From NCBI RefSeq assembly GCF_004341395.1, contig NZ_SLXT01000010.1, positions 1 through 64,000 of the forward strand: DNA of 64,000 nt. The letters are read 5' to 3'. Source of the DNA: Heliophilum fasciatum. GTDB lineage: Bacteria > Bacillota > Desulfitobacteriia > Heliobacteriales > Heliobacteriaceae. A program made the translations under genes and the position numbers. The first letter of the stretch is position 1. Every line of letters starts with the position of its first letter. The notes under the pieces are model-generated. The model was not told the origin of the DNA. It was given only the letters and a program-made list of their open reading frames with translations, and did not search any database. Shown here piece after piece: positions 35,656-45,893 of the stretch.

Positions 35656-35673
35656 GATCCTGTCACCAGGATC
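35656..35673 (+). other. Short hairpin between mnmA and the PRC-barrel gene
   Basis: GATCCTG (35656-35662) pairs with CAGGATC (35667-35673) around TCAC. There is no T-run, so it is not a standard terminator; it lies in the leader of the PRC-barrel gene. Confidence 0.4.
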
Positions 35674-35714
35674 GTGCGCTGCGCCAATCTTGGATAACAC
35701 GGGAGAGTGGCGAC

Positions 35715-36197
35715 ATGTGTAAAGGTCGAGACATCGTACAGTTACCCGTGTGCAATGCAACTCAACAAACCATCGCTCATGTGCAAGATCTGCTTGTAGA
35801 CTTAGCGGAAGCCCGCGTAACGGCTGTGGTTCTCCAGCCGGCGCAAGGAGGCGGCGATTGCCTCCGGTGGCCGCAAGTACAGATCGATCGCGATGCCGTT
35901 CACATGCAAGGCGACCCTTGCCCGCAAACAACGGTTCATGTTCGGCCAACGGTACCTGTCAAAGAACTGACGGGCACGCCCGTGGTCACCGCGACCGGTC
36001 ATGCAATGGGCAAAGTGGGCGACGTGCTCATTGATCCGGCGACGGGTCAATTGCTCGGCGTGGAAGTGACCGATGGTTGGACCCAGGACATGCTGACGGG
36101 ACGGTTGCATGTGCCGTGGTCCGATGTGCGTGGTTGGCAGTCGGGGCGAATGGAGATCCCCGATCGTTGGCAAGATGCGTGGCAGCTTGGTTCCTAG
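35715..36197 (+). CDS. PRC-barrel domain protein (two PRC copies)
   Basis: The 160-aa protein appears to hold two PRC-barrel beta domains (about 5-75 and 77-155). The second is clearest: VVTATGHAMGKVGDVLIDP then GQLLGVEVTDG, the typical 'G-x-V-x-D-v-l-id-x-x-x-G-x-v-x-g' pattern. PRC barrels mediate protein contacts in photosynthetic reaction-centre H subunits, RimM and sporulation proteins (YlmC/YmxH). No enzyme function is implied. It forms a tight group with the small zinc-ribbon protein and the AI-2E-type permease that follow. Confidence 0.75.
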   Translation: MCKGRDIVQLPVCNATQQTIAHVQDLLVDLAEARVTAVVLQPAQGGGDCLRWPQVQIDRDAVHMQGDPCPQTTVHVRPTVPVKELTGTPVVTATGHAMGKVGDVLIDPATGQLLGVEVTDGWTQDMLTGRLHVPWSDVRGWQSGRMEIPDRWQDAWQLGS

Positions 36198-36217
36198 GTA
36201 GGAATGGGGGAAGGACC

Positions 36218-36385
36218 GTGGACTGTCCTGTCTGCGGCAGCAAGCAAATCGGCAAAGTCGGCGTTAACCAATTTTACTGCTGGAATTGCTTTGTTGAATT
36301 TAATGACCGGAATCAGATTTTTCAAGTCGCTGAAGATGGCGCTTTGATCGCTTTTGAGGAGGCCGACGCGCTTTGGCAGGGCTAA
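36218..36385 (+). CDS. Small zinc-ribbon protein, 55 aa
   Basis: MDCPVCGS at the start and YCWNCF about 18 residues later give two CxxC knuckles of a zinc ribbon; the remainder is acidic. The GTG at 36218 follows GGGGGAAGGA, and the frame has no better start. Such proteins occur in many Firmicutes near PRC-barrel genes, with unknown role. The 3' end overlaps the permease gene by 13 bases. Confidence 0.65.
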   Translation: MDCPVCGSKQIGKVGVNQFYCWNCFVEFNDRNQIFQVAEDGALIAFEEADALWQG

Positions 36386-37404
36386 GCCGAGGCGGGCGCA
36401 TTGGCTTGTTGATCGCCGCTGTGCTGATCGTGATGGCCTTTGCCGTGGCCGTAAGGCCTGTGTTTACACCTTTTTTCATTGCCGGCTTTGCGGCCTACTT
36501 GCTTTATCCCCCCGTTTGTTGGTTGGAGAAGCGGCGCGGTTTGTCGCGCAATGCAAGCATCCTGGTGATTTACGCAGTGCTCGCGGCGATCATCGGCGGC
36601 ACGATTACCTACGGCTTGCCGCCGATGGTGGCCGAACTCAACTATTTGGCCCAGCAATTGCCTCAATATACGGCGGAAGTGGAACGGTGGATCCAAGCGG
36701 TGCAACACCAGATGGTCATGGCCGGCCTCCCGCCGGGGTTGCAGCAAGTGTGGAGTGAGACCGTTGCCCGTGGTGAAACGGCGGTACTGACGGCGGTGCG
36801 GCGGATCTTGGACGGTGTCGTGATACTTGGAGCCAATGCGCTCGATATTGTGTTGATTCCTGTCATGGCTTTTTACTTGCTTCGTGATGCCGAAGCGCTG
36901 GCGGAAGGAACAGCTCGTCTGGCGCCCCATCAGCTGCGGCCCCATGTGGTCGCCGTGGCCGCCGAGATCGATCGGGTGCTGCGAGGGCTGTTGCGAGGTT
37001 ATCTGCTCGTATCCTTGATCGTTGGTGCCTTGACATCGCTGGGATTGTACTTGATCGGCATGAATTACAGCTTACTTATCGGCGTGATCGCGGCCATTGC
37101 CGACTTGATCCCCTACTTCGGCCCTTTAATCGGTTTGACGCCGGTGATCATCGTTGCGTTGCTGGATTCGCCGAAGATGGCCCTCTCGGCACTGGGTGTC
37201 ATCGTGATCGTACAGCAACTGGAAAACAACTTTATTTCACCGAAAATCTTGGCCGACGCAGTGGGTATGCACCCGCTGGTGGTCATTTTTTCATTATTGG
37301 CAGGTGGGCATCTCTTTGGTATCGTCGGCCTGCTCCTGGCGGTACCGGTTGTGGCCGTAGGTAGGGTAATCGTCCGGTACGTCTTCTTACGGGCCATTGT
37401 CTAA
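36373..37404 (+). CDS. AI-2E/PerM family transporter
   Basis: The 343-aa membrane protein has about seven to eight hydrophobic segments and the family pattern: an N-terminal pair of helices, a hydrophilic loop (about 60-140), then ADLIPYFGPLIGLTPVIIVA and the C-terminal DAVGMHPLVVIFSLLAGG. Members export small molecules or act as sodium/proton antiporters; substrate is not predictable. In Bacillus a homologue (yrrI) lies just upstream of alaS, as here. The TTG at 36373 has GAGGAGG 10 bases upstream, but a later TTG is possible. Confidence 0.87.
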   Translation: MAGLSRGGRIGLLIAAVLIVMAFAVAVRPVFTPFFIAGFAAYLLYPPVCWLEKRRGLSRNASILVIYAVLAAIIGGTITYGLPPMVAELNYLAQQLPQYTAEVERWIQAVQHQMVMAGLPPGLQQVWSETVARGETAVLTAVRRILDGVVILGANALDIVLIPVMAFYLLRDAEALAEGTARLAPHQLRPHVVAVAAEIDRVLRGLLRGYLLVSLIVGALTSLGLYLIGMNYSLLIGVIAAIADLIPYFGPLIGLTPVIIVALLDSPKMALSALGVIVIVQQLENNFISPKILADAVGMHPLVVIFSLLAGGHLFGIVGLLLAVPVVAVGRVIVRYVFLRAIV

Positions 37405-37418
37405 GCCTTTGTCATCCC

Positions 37419-37447
37419 TTGACACCGGGAATGGGGAAGGGTATAGT
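37419..37447 (+). promoter_or_regulatory. Sigma-A promoter of alaS
   Basis: Perfect TTGACA (37419-37424), 17 bases, TATAGT (37442-37447). The 64-base leader is too short for a T-box. Confidence 0.85.
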
Positions 37448-37508
37448 ACATTTTGGATTGCTGTCGAAATCGATAGTAGGCTTGGCTGATATTGGCGAGG
37501 AGGCGTGA

Positions 37509-40166
<2,658 letters not shown>

Positions 40167-40248
40167 TTGTGCGCTAAAAAAAAGGAAATCGACGTTGGGT
40201 GCAGAAAAACAAACAGCAAGTCACAGTCGATTCGTAGGGGGTGAGCCT

Positions 40249-40530
40249 ATGGGGAATGATATGCATGATCAAACGATGATGTTTCGAGCCAAACAGGACG
40301 ACATCGTGGCCGCGAGCGACATCTTGCACACTGTTTATGGCGCCTTAAAAGAAAAAGGCTACAATCCGATCAACCAAGTGGTGGGATACTTACTGTCCGG
40401 CGATCCCGCTTATATCACCAGTCACCGTAATGCTCGCAGCTTGATTCGCCGTTTGGAACGAGACGATCTGCTGGAAGAATTGGTGCGCTTTTACCTAGAA
40501 GGACACCCAAGCCAATCGGAACTGAAATAA
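40249..40530 (+). CDS. IreB family regulatory phosphoprotein (UPF0297)
   Basis: The 93-aa protein matches IreB/Yrz[60 protein letters not shown]. In Enterococcus, IreB is a substrate of the Ser/Thr kinase IreK and dampens cephalosporin resistance. The ATG at 40249 follows GGGGGTGAG. The position between alaS and ruvX is the standard one. Confidence 0.94.
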   Translation: MGNDMHDQTMMFRAKQDDIVAASDILHTVYGALKEKGYNPINQVVGYLLSGDPAYITSHRNARSLIRRLERDDLLEELVRFYLEGHPSQSELK

Positions 40531-40538
40531 TGTAACGC

Positions 40539-40586
40539 AAGGATCGTTCATCGCTGCCTGCAGGCGGAGCGATGGCGATCCTTTTT
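40539..40586 (+). terminator. Terminator or attenuator between ireB and ruvX
   Basis: AAGGATCG ... CATCGCT ... AGCGATG ... CGATCCTTTTT forms a long two-part hairpin with a five-T tail. ruvX starts 18 bases later, so read-through must supply ruvX or it has a promoter I do not see. Confidence 0.7.
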
Positions 40587-40603
40587 GCTTAAGGAGCGAT
40601 CCT

Positions 40604-41020
40604 ATGCGTATCCTCGGCCTTGATGTAGGCACCAAGACCATCGGCGTAGCCATTTCCGATCCGCTCGGTTGGACGGCCCAGGGCATCGAAACGATGCGCC
40701 GCTCCCGTCTGGAAACCGATCTGGAACAGTTGCGTGAGCTAGTGGACAAGTGGGAAGTGGAAGCGATCGTCATCGGTATGCCGCGCAACATGAACGGCAC
40801 CTATGGTCCCAAATCGGAGATCATCCGTGCCTTCGGACAACAGTTGGCTGATAAGGTGCAACGGCCGATTCATTATTGGGATGAGCGCTTAACGACGGTG
40901 GCGGCGCAAAAGACCCTGTTGCAAGGTGATGTCTCCCGGGCCAAGCGCAAGCAAGTCGTCGATAAACTGGCCGCTGTTTTGATACTGCAAAACTATCTTG
41001 ACGGTCATCGCCGGCCTTAG
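40604..41020 (+). CDS. ruvX: Putative pre-16S rRNA nuclease RuvX/YqgF
   Basis: The 138-aa RNase-H-fold protein begins RILGLDVGTKTIGVAISD and has VIGMPRNMNGTYGPKS and the acidic DERLTTVAA. The family matures the 5' end of 16S rRNA in E. coli. AAGGAGCG lies before the ATG. Length is normal. DUF1292 protein yrzB follows from its own promoter. Confidence 0.95.
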   Translation: MRILGLDVGTKTIGVAISDPLGWTAQGIETMRRSRLETDLEQLRELVDKWEVEAIVIGMPRNMNGTYGPKSEIIRAFGQQLADKVQRPIHYWDERLTTVAAQKTLLQGDVSRAKRKQVVDKLAAVLILQNYLDGHRRP

Positions 41021-41066
41021 TCCGTTTATGAATATGCATAAACGGCAATACTGAAGAGGGATCGCG

Positions 41067-41095
41067 TTGACAATGGGATCCGTCTGATATAAAAT
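41067..41095 (+). promoter_or_regulatory. Promoter of the DUF1292 gene
   Basis: Perfect TTGACA (41067-41072), 17 bases, TAAAAT (41090-41095). Confidence 0.8.
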
Positions 41096-41127
41096 GGCAA
41101 TAGGAATCGAATCGAGGTGATAAGCGG

Positions 41128-41406
41128 ATGGAACAAGATCAAGAAAACATCCTTGTCCTAACCGATGAAGAAGGCAAAGAAATGGAATTCGAAGAGTTGG
41201 ATCGCATCGAGGTCGAAGGAAAAGAGTACGTCATTCTTCTCCCCCTCGAAGATGAAGAAGACGAAGCGATTATCTTGCGTGTTGAATATGAAGAAAACGG
41301 TGAAGAAGTTTTCAGTCATATTGAAGACGATGAAGAGTGGGAAAAAGTCGCTGATCATTGGCAAGAAATCAGTGATGACGAAGAAGACGATGAAGAAGAC
41401 AAATAA
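41128..41406 (+). CDS. DUF1292 protein, YrzB-like
   Basis: The 92-aa, extremely acidic protein (runs of Asp and Glu, especially in the C-terminal 30 residues) matches DUF1292: LTDEEGKEMEFEELDRIEVE, EYVILLPLEDEEDEAIILRV. The family is conserved in Firmicutes between ruvX and mltG, as here; function unknown. GAGGTGA precedes the ATG. Its own promoter and terminator make it a single-gene transcript. Confidence 0.9.
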   Translation: MEQDQENILVLTDEEGKEMEFEELDRIEVEGKEYVILLPLEDEEDEAIILRVEYEENGEEVFSHIEDDEEWEKVADHWQEISDDEEDDEEDK

Positions 41407-41421
41407 TAAGTGTCACGCACG

Positions 41422-41448
41422 AAGCCACCGCATTATGGTGGCTTTTTC
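41422..41448 (+). terminator. Terminator between yrzB-like gene and mltG
   Basis: AGCCACC-GCATTA-(T)GGTGGCT followed by five T. Confidence 0.8.
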
Positions 41449-41475
41449 AATGCCTCTCCCGCAGAAAGGAGGCTC

Positions 41476-42543
41476 ATGGTGGTGCCTTTTCCCAAAGGAA
41501 AACCGAACATAACCACTTCCCAGCGTCGTCGCACCGTAAAGCGGCCGCTCCGCTTTCTTGTCGCCCTTTTCGTTATATTGCATTTGATCATGGGCGTTGG
41601 CTATGGTGCATATCAATGGCAGCTAAGTCCTCTCGGGGCCGATGGTGCGGAGGAAATCGCCGTGGTCATCCCCCCGAATACCAGTGCTGCCGATGTGGGT
41701 GAAATGCTCGCCGAAAAAAAGCTGATTCGCAGCGCCTTGGCTTTTCGACTATACACACGCAATCAAGACACCAATCTGCTCAAAGCCGGCGAATATAATT
41801 TACGGGCGGCCCTTTCGATTCCGGAAATCGTGGATATCTTGAAAGAAGGCAAGACGCGCGTCGATACGGTGACGATTCCCGAAGGATATACCCTCAGCCA
41901 GATTACCCGTCTCTTAGTGGAACGCAACATCGTTGACCCGGCCGAGTGGAGCGAAGCACTCATGAAAACGGAGTTTGAAGCAGCCTACCTGCCGAAGCCG
42001 TCAAACAACCCAAAACGCTTGGAAGGGTTTTTGTTTCCGGCTACCTATCGCATTGCCCGGACGGCGACGGAAACCGACATCGTGCGCATGATGGTCGATC
42101 GGTTTGATCAGGAGATGACGCCGCAGGTACGTGAACAGATCAAGCAAAGTCGCTTGACCGTGGCTGAGACAGTAACCTTAGCGTCGCTGGTGGAACGGGA
42201 AGCCCAAAAGGCTGAAGAGCGCCCGGTGATTGCCAAAGTTTTTTTAAACCGCCTGGGAAAGAATATGCGTTTGGAGGCTTGTTCCACGGTCCAGTACCTC
42301 CTGGATCAGCCGAAAGCCAAGTTGTACTATAAAGACCTGGAGATTGAGTCACCCTATAACACCTATAAATACAGCGGCTTACCGCCGGGACCGATCGCCA
42401 ACCCTGGCCGTGAAAGTTTACAAGCCGTGCTCGCCCCGGCTAATGTAGACTACCTCTTTTTTGTAGCCAAAGGCGACGGGTACCATCAATTTAGCCGCAC
42501 CCTTGCTGAACATGAAAAGGCTGTGAAACAATATGTCCGTTGA
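41476..42543 (+). CDS. mltG: Endolytic transglycosylase MltG
   Basis: MltG cleaves nascent glycan strands at the membrane and sets their length. The 355-aa protein has a basic N-terminus, one membrane helix (about 26-46), a LysM-like part (AAGEYNLRAAL-type region, PEGYTLSQITRLLVERNI) and the catalytic domain with LASLVEREAQKAEERP (catalytic Glu in VERE) and YNTYKYSGLPPGPIANPG. The ATG at 41476 follows AAAGGAGG; the longer frame starting near 41410 lies within the terminator. The last 11 bases overlap the U32 gene. Confidence 0.94.
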   Translation: MVVPFPKGKPNITTSQRRRTVKRPLRFLVALFVILHLIMGVGYGAYQWQLSPLGADGAEEIAVVIPPNTSAADVGEMLAEKKLIRSALAFRLYTRNQDTNLLKAGEYNLRAALSIPEIVDILKEGKTRVDTVTIPEGYTLSQITRLLVERNIVDPAEWSEALMKTEFEAAYLPKPSNNPKRLEGFLFPATYRIARTATETDIVRMMVDRFDQEMTPQVREQIKQSRLTVAETVTLASLVEREAQKAEERPVIAKVFLNRLGKNMRLEACSTVQYLLDQPKAKLYYKDLEIESPYNTYKYSGLPPGPIANPGRESLQAVLAPANVDYLFFVAKGDGYHQFSRTLAEHEKAVKQYVR

Positions 42544-43975
42544 ACTTCTGGCACCGGCCGGCAACCGGGAAAAACTACAAATGGCGCTTCACTATGGCGC
42601 CGACGCTGTGTATCTGGGGGGCCAAGCCTATGGCCTACGGGCCTATGCCGGTAATTTTGCCGGTGAATCACTGATCGAAGCGATTCAATATACGCACCAA
42701 CAAGGCAAAAAAGCCTATGTAACGGTTAATATTTTTGCCCACAACCGTGATCTGGACGGGCTGCCGGAGTATCTGGAGCAACTGGCGGCAGCCCAAGCCG
42801 ACGGAATCATTGTGGCTGATCCCGGTGTGGTGGCCATCGCCAAGCGCACCGTGCCCGATCTGCCGATTCACCTTTCCACTCAAGCTAACGTAACCAACGC
42901 TGCGGCTGCTCGCTTTTGGGCCGAGCAAGGCGTGAAGCGTATTGTTCTGGCACGGGAACTTTCCATCGAAGAGATTCGCCAAATTCGCCAAGCAGTTGAC
43001 ATTGAACTGGAAGTTTTTATTCACGGTGCCATGTGCATGTCCTACTCCGGGCGCTGCTTGATCAGCGATTATCTGACAGGCCGCCAGGCCAACAAGGGCG
43101 AGTGTGCGCAAGCCTGCCGTTGGCGTTATGGCTTAGTGGAAGAAAAGCGTCCTGACATGGTTTTTCCCATCGAAGAAGACGAACGAGGCTCCTATATCTT
43201 CAATGCTAGTGACCTTTGCCTGCTGGAAGCCATTCCGGAGCTTTGTGAAGCTGGCGTCAACAGCATGAAAATTGAAGGCCGCATGAAAAGCGTTCACTAT
43301 GTAGCGACGGTTGCCCGCGTTTACCGGCAAGCACTGGATCGGTATCTGCAAAAGGGCTCCAAGCGCATCTCACCGGAGTGGTGGGATGAACTGACCAAGA
43401 TCAGCCACCGGCAATACACTACCGGTTTTCTCTATGGCCGGCCCGGCCAAGATACGGAGAAGACGGAGCAGCGCGAATACGACTTTGTTGGTCTCGTCCA
43501 AGATTATAACCCGGTTACCAAGCAAGCGACGATTGAAGTGCGCAACCGCATCGTCAGCGGTGATCTCCTGGAAATCGTCGGGCCAAGCAATCCGCCCTTT
43601 CTCTTGATCGCTCATGAGATGGTCGATCAAGAAACGGGCGAAGTGATTGAAAAAGCGCCGCGGCCCCACCAACGGATCCAACTGAAAGTTCGTCGCCCCG
43701 TCCAACCCTTTGACCTGGTTCGTCGCCCGAAAGCCGGCGGGGAAGAGTCCTTTATCCAAGTGGCCGTCGATCGAGCCCATATCTTTTATTTAGATATATT
43801 CCTGGAAGGTTTCGGTCATCTCGGTGTGCCGACAACCGTCGATAAAGAAGCGGGACTCCTGTTGATCCGTACCACCCCGGACACGCGGGAAGAAGTCTTG
43901 CGGATTCTGCGCACCTTACCATGGCCGGTACAGATTTTTGGTGACAACGTAACGATCGGCGAAACAGTGGAATAA
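42533..43975 (+). CDS. Peptidase U32 family protein fused to a DUF4911-like domain
   Basis: Residues 1-400 are a U32 protein: LLAPAGNREKLQMALHYGADAVYLG at the start (first part quoted LLAPAGNREKLQMALHYGAD), EVFIHGAMCMSYSGRCLISD with the cluster-binding cysteines, and ANKGECAQACRWRYG, and INSMKIEGRMKS-like core (VNSMKIEGRMKSVHYVATVA). Such proteins (TrhP/RlhA-type) hydroxylate RNA bases in E. coli and Bacillus. Residues about 410-480 (FYLDIFLEGFGHLGVPTT, LLLIRTTPDTREEVL) look like DUF4911, usually a separate small protein beside U32 genes. The gene begins inside the end of mltG. Confidence 0.88.
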   Translation: MSVELLAPAGNREKLQMALHYGADAVYLGGQAYGLRAYAGNFAGESLIEAIQYTHQQGKKAYVTVNIFAHNRDLDGLPEYLEQLAAAQADGIIVADPGVVAIAKRTVPDLPIHLSTQANVTNAAAARFWAEQGVKRIVLARELSIEEIRQIRQAVDIELEVFIHGAMCMSYSGRCLISDYLTGRQANKGECAQACRWRYGLVEEKRPDMVFPIEEDERGSYIFNASDLCLLEAIPELCEAGVNSMKIEGRMKSVHYVATVARVYRQALDRYLQKGSKRISPEWWDELTKISHRQYTTGFLYGRPGQDTEKTEQREYDFVGLVQDYNPVTKQATIEVRNRIVSGDLLEIVGPSNPPFLLIAHEMVDQETGEVIEKAPRPHQRIQLKVRRPVQPFDLVRRPKAGGEESFIQVAVDRAHIFYLDIFLEGFGHLGVPTTVDKEAGLLLIRTTPDTREEVLRILRTLPWPVQIFGDNVTIGETVE

Positions 43976-43978
43976 ACA

Positions 43979-44014
43979 TGAAAAAACCTGGCTCAATGGC
44001 CAGGTTTTTTTTCA
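43979..44014. terminator. Bidirectional terminator after the U32 gene
   Basis: AAAAAACCTGGC-TCAAT-GGCCAGGTTTTTTTT. A- and T-tracts flank the stem, so it can end both the U32 transcript and the minus-strand mini-gene that follows. Confidence 0.88.
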
Positions 44015-44033
44015 TGGAAAATATGGAGATGGT

Positions 44034-44174
44034 TTATCGCGGGTAAAACAAGTGGCCGAGATAAAAGGTAACGGCGATCGCGAAGATATGCCACACCCAC
44101 CAGCCGATACCTAAGAATTCAAAGGAGGTACCGCGTACAGGGTTGGATTTGGTCTCCATGGTCTCGTTATCCAC
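44034..44174 (-). CDS. 46-aa single-helix membrane protein, candidate reaction-centre subunit PshX
   Basis: The encoded protein has a polar N-terminus (about residues 1-17) and one long hydrophobic helix (about 18-44) with a Trp cluster (GIGWWVWH) and two histidines, H29 and H41, twelve residues apart. Trp-rich helices with spaced histidines are typical of small pigment- or haem-binding subunits. PshX of heliobacteria is a tiny single-helix subunit that binds antenna bacteriochlorophyll g, and was found only from the structure because the gene was too small to annotate; the match is by features and from memory, not alignment. The GTG start is supported by AAAGGAGTG 9 bases upstream. It ends before a shared terminator. 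Confidence 0.55.
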   Translation of the reverse strand: MDNETMETKSNPVRGTSFEFLGIGWWVWHIFAIAVTFYLGHLFYPR

Positions 44175-44208
44175 TGACTAACACTCCTTTATTGGTTTTG
44201 CCTCTAGT

Positions 44209-44231
44209 ATTCCACGAAATGGAATATCTAT
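44209..44231. promoter_or_regulatory. Inverted repeat upstream of the 46-aa gene
   Basis: ATTCC-ACGAAAT-GGAAT (44209-44225), with a third half-site CATTCC 7 bases later. It lies 35 bases upstream of the minus-strand start, a suitable place for an operator. No known regulator is suggested. Confidence 0.35.
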
Positions 44232-44311
44232 GCATTCCCATAAGGATAATAATTTCGTCAATTTTTGTGCGAAAAAGCTAACAAAAAACGAGACATTATG
44301 GAAATAACAGG

Positions 44312-44340
44312 TTGACAGTACATACTATGGGCGTTATAGT
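44312..44340 (+). promoter_or_regulatory. Sigma-A promoter of the AbrB gene
   Basis: Perfect TTGACA (44312-44317), 17 bases, TATAGT (44335-44340), about 50 bases before the start. Confidence 0.85.
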
Positions 44341-44392
44341 AAAGACAAGCAAGAAACTTGTCGAAGAATAATAAAGGGGGAGGCGTTTACTT

Positions 44393-44641
44393 ATGAAATC
44401 AACCGGTATTGTGCGTAAAATTGACGAGTTAGGACGCGTAGTGATTCCGATGGAGTTGCGTCGTGTGATGGGCATTGCGGAAAAAGACGGTCTGGAAATT
44501 TACGTGGATGAAGAAAAGATCATTCTAAAAAAATACGAACCGGCTTGTGTTTTCTGCGGCAGCGCTGACGGCGTCCAAAACTACCGCGGTAAAGTCGTTT
44601 GTAAAGAATGCGCTCTCGAGATGGCTCATCAAGTCAGCTAA
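44393..44641 (+). CDS. AbrB family transition-state regulator with C-terminal zinc ribbon
   Basis: The 82-aa protein begins KSTGIVRKIDELGRVVIPME, the AbrB/SpoVT swapped-hairpin DNA-binding domain, nearly identical in pattern to Bacillus AbrB. After about residue 48 the AbrB tail is replaced by CVFCGSADG...VVCKEC, two CxxC knuckles of a putative zinc site. AbrB represses stationary-phase and sporulation genes in growing cells. GGGGGAGG precedes the ATG. A terminator follows, so it is transcribed alone. Confidence 0.9.
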   Translation: MKSTGIVRKIDELGRVVIPMELRRVMGIAEKDGLEIYVDEEKIILKKYEPACVFCGSADGVQNYRGKVVCKECALEMAHQVS

Positions 44642-44662
44642 CGAACAACTGCATCGGCAAAG

Positions 44663-44692
44663 AAAAAAAGCAGGCTTAGTCCTGCTTTTCCC
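44663..44692 (+). terminator. Intrinsic terminator of the AbrB gene
   Basis: AAAAGCAGG-CTTAGT-CCTGCTTTT with A- and T-tracts. Confidence 0.85.
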
Positions 44693-44806
44693 TTTGGAAA
44701 ACCATTCGTGGTGGATAATGGTGGGGAAATTCGTTGCCGAATCTTTGCATGACCTTTATGGGAAACAGGTATCCTACCTAGTGAACCACTAGGGAGGAGG
44801 AATAAC

Positions 44807-45235
44807 ATGCATCAAACAGTAGGGCAGATCATGACTGGCGATGTCATGACCGTCAAGTCACGGGATACCTTAGAAACAGCGGCCCGCATCATGCGCGATC
44901 TGGATATTGGCTCCATACCGGTTGTCGATGACGGTCGTTGTGTCGGTATTATTACCGATCGCGATATCATCATCCGTGCTGTTGCAGAAGGTCATGACGT
45001 CAGCAGTTCGCCGGTGAATGACACGATGACCCGCGGCATCGTCACGGCCAGTCCTGATATGGATATTCATGAAGCCGCGCGGATCATGTCGGATCGGCAG
45101 ATCCGGCGCTTGCCTGTTGTGCAAGGCGATCGACTCGTCGGTATCGTTGCCCTTGGCGATTTAGCCATTCGCAACATCTATCAAAACGAAGCGGGCGATG
45201 CGCTTTCACAAATTTCCGAAACCGATACGCACTGA
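44807..45235 (+). CDS. CBS-domain pair protein
   Basis: The 142-aa protein consists of two CBS domains (about 8-62 and 72-128): VGQIMTGDVMTVKSRDTLET and VNDTMTRGIVTASPDMDIHE, each followed by a helix-strand core with GIITDRDI and GIVALGDLA. CBS pairs bind adenine nucleotides and act as energy or stress sensors. AGGGAGGAGG precedes the ATG. A similar protein (YhcV/YrpB-like) is common in Bacillus; no partner is evident here. Confidence 0.9.
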   Translation: MHQTVGQIMTGDVMTVKSRDTLETAARIMRDLDIGSIPVVDDGRCVGIITDRDIIIRAVAEGHDVSSSPVNDTMTRGIVTASPDMDIHEAARIMSDRQIRRLPVVQGDRLVGIVALGDLAIRNIYQNEAGDALSQISETDTH

Positions 45236-45273
45236 TGGGGAATTGTCGATCCGCAAGCGAACAGTGAAGATAG

Positions 45274-45307
45274 GAAAAAGCCGGGGGATGATCCCCGGCT
45301 TTTTTTG
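45274..45307. terminator. Bidirectional terminator between CBS gene and nitroreductase
   Basis: AAAAAGCCGGGG-ATGATC-CCCGGCTTTTTTT region: a strong GC stem with A- and T-tracts on both sides, ending the two converging genes. Confidence 0.9.
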
Positions 45308-45332
45308 GCAGATTCGATCAAGAAAACAGGAT

Positions 45333-45866
45333 TTACAGGTAACGAACCCATGATTCCAGCGGTTTACGCTGGCGAGGCAGAGCGTCTTTGGCACGGGTGG
45401 CTTCATCCAAGCTATCGGACGAACCGGGATAACCAAGAAAGACCACACAAAGCACACGTAATGCATCATCGATGGCGAAGGCTGTTTTGATGGCCTGCTC
45501 ATCCCAACCTAAGGTGGGATGGCTACATAAATGGGCCGCCGTTGCCTGGAGCAACAAGTTTTGCACGGCCAGGCCACAGTCAAAAAGGTAGTAGGGCTTG
45601 CCGTCAACGATAGCATCATCGGCGGGATTGGCGAGAACCACAATGGCCAGCGGCGCTTTGACCGCCCACTCATTGCCGGCGGCTAGCGTCTGATGAAGAC
45701 GGGCCAGCGCTTCCGGTTGTTGAACAACCAATGCTTGCCAGGGCTGACGATTGCGGGCCGACGGTGCCCAGCCCATGGCTTCCAGTAGCTCAGTGATGAC
45801 GGACGACGGAACCGGATCGGGACGATAGGCCCGTAAACTGGCGCGGTCCTTGATGACATCAAGCAT
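45333..45866 (-). CDS. Nitroreductase family protein
   Basis: The 177-aa flavoprotein has the FMN-binding start RASLRAYRPDPVP (Arg cluster contacting the phosphate), the GWAPSARNRQPW loop and the C-terminal core LAVQNLLLQATAAHLCS, GYPGSSDS. It probably reduces a quinone, nitro or flavin-linked substrate with NAD(P)H; the natural substrate is unknown. AAGGAGG precedes the ATG at 45866. It lies 27 bases after the chemoreceptor gene on the same strand, so the two are likely co-transcribed. Confidence 0.9.
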   Translation of the reverse strand: MLDVIKDRASLRAYRPDPVPSSVITELLEAMGWAPSARNRQPWQALVVQQPEALARLHQTLAAGNEWAVKAPLAIVVLANPADDAIVDGKPYYLFDCGLAVQNLLLQATAAHLCSHPTLGWDEQAIKTAFAIDDALRVLCVVFLGYPGSSDSLDEATRAKDALPRQRKPLESWVRYL

Positions 45867-45893
45867 GAATCGTACAATACCTCCTTGATGGAG

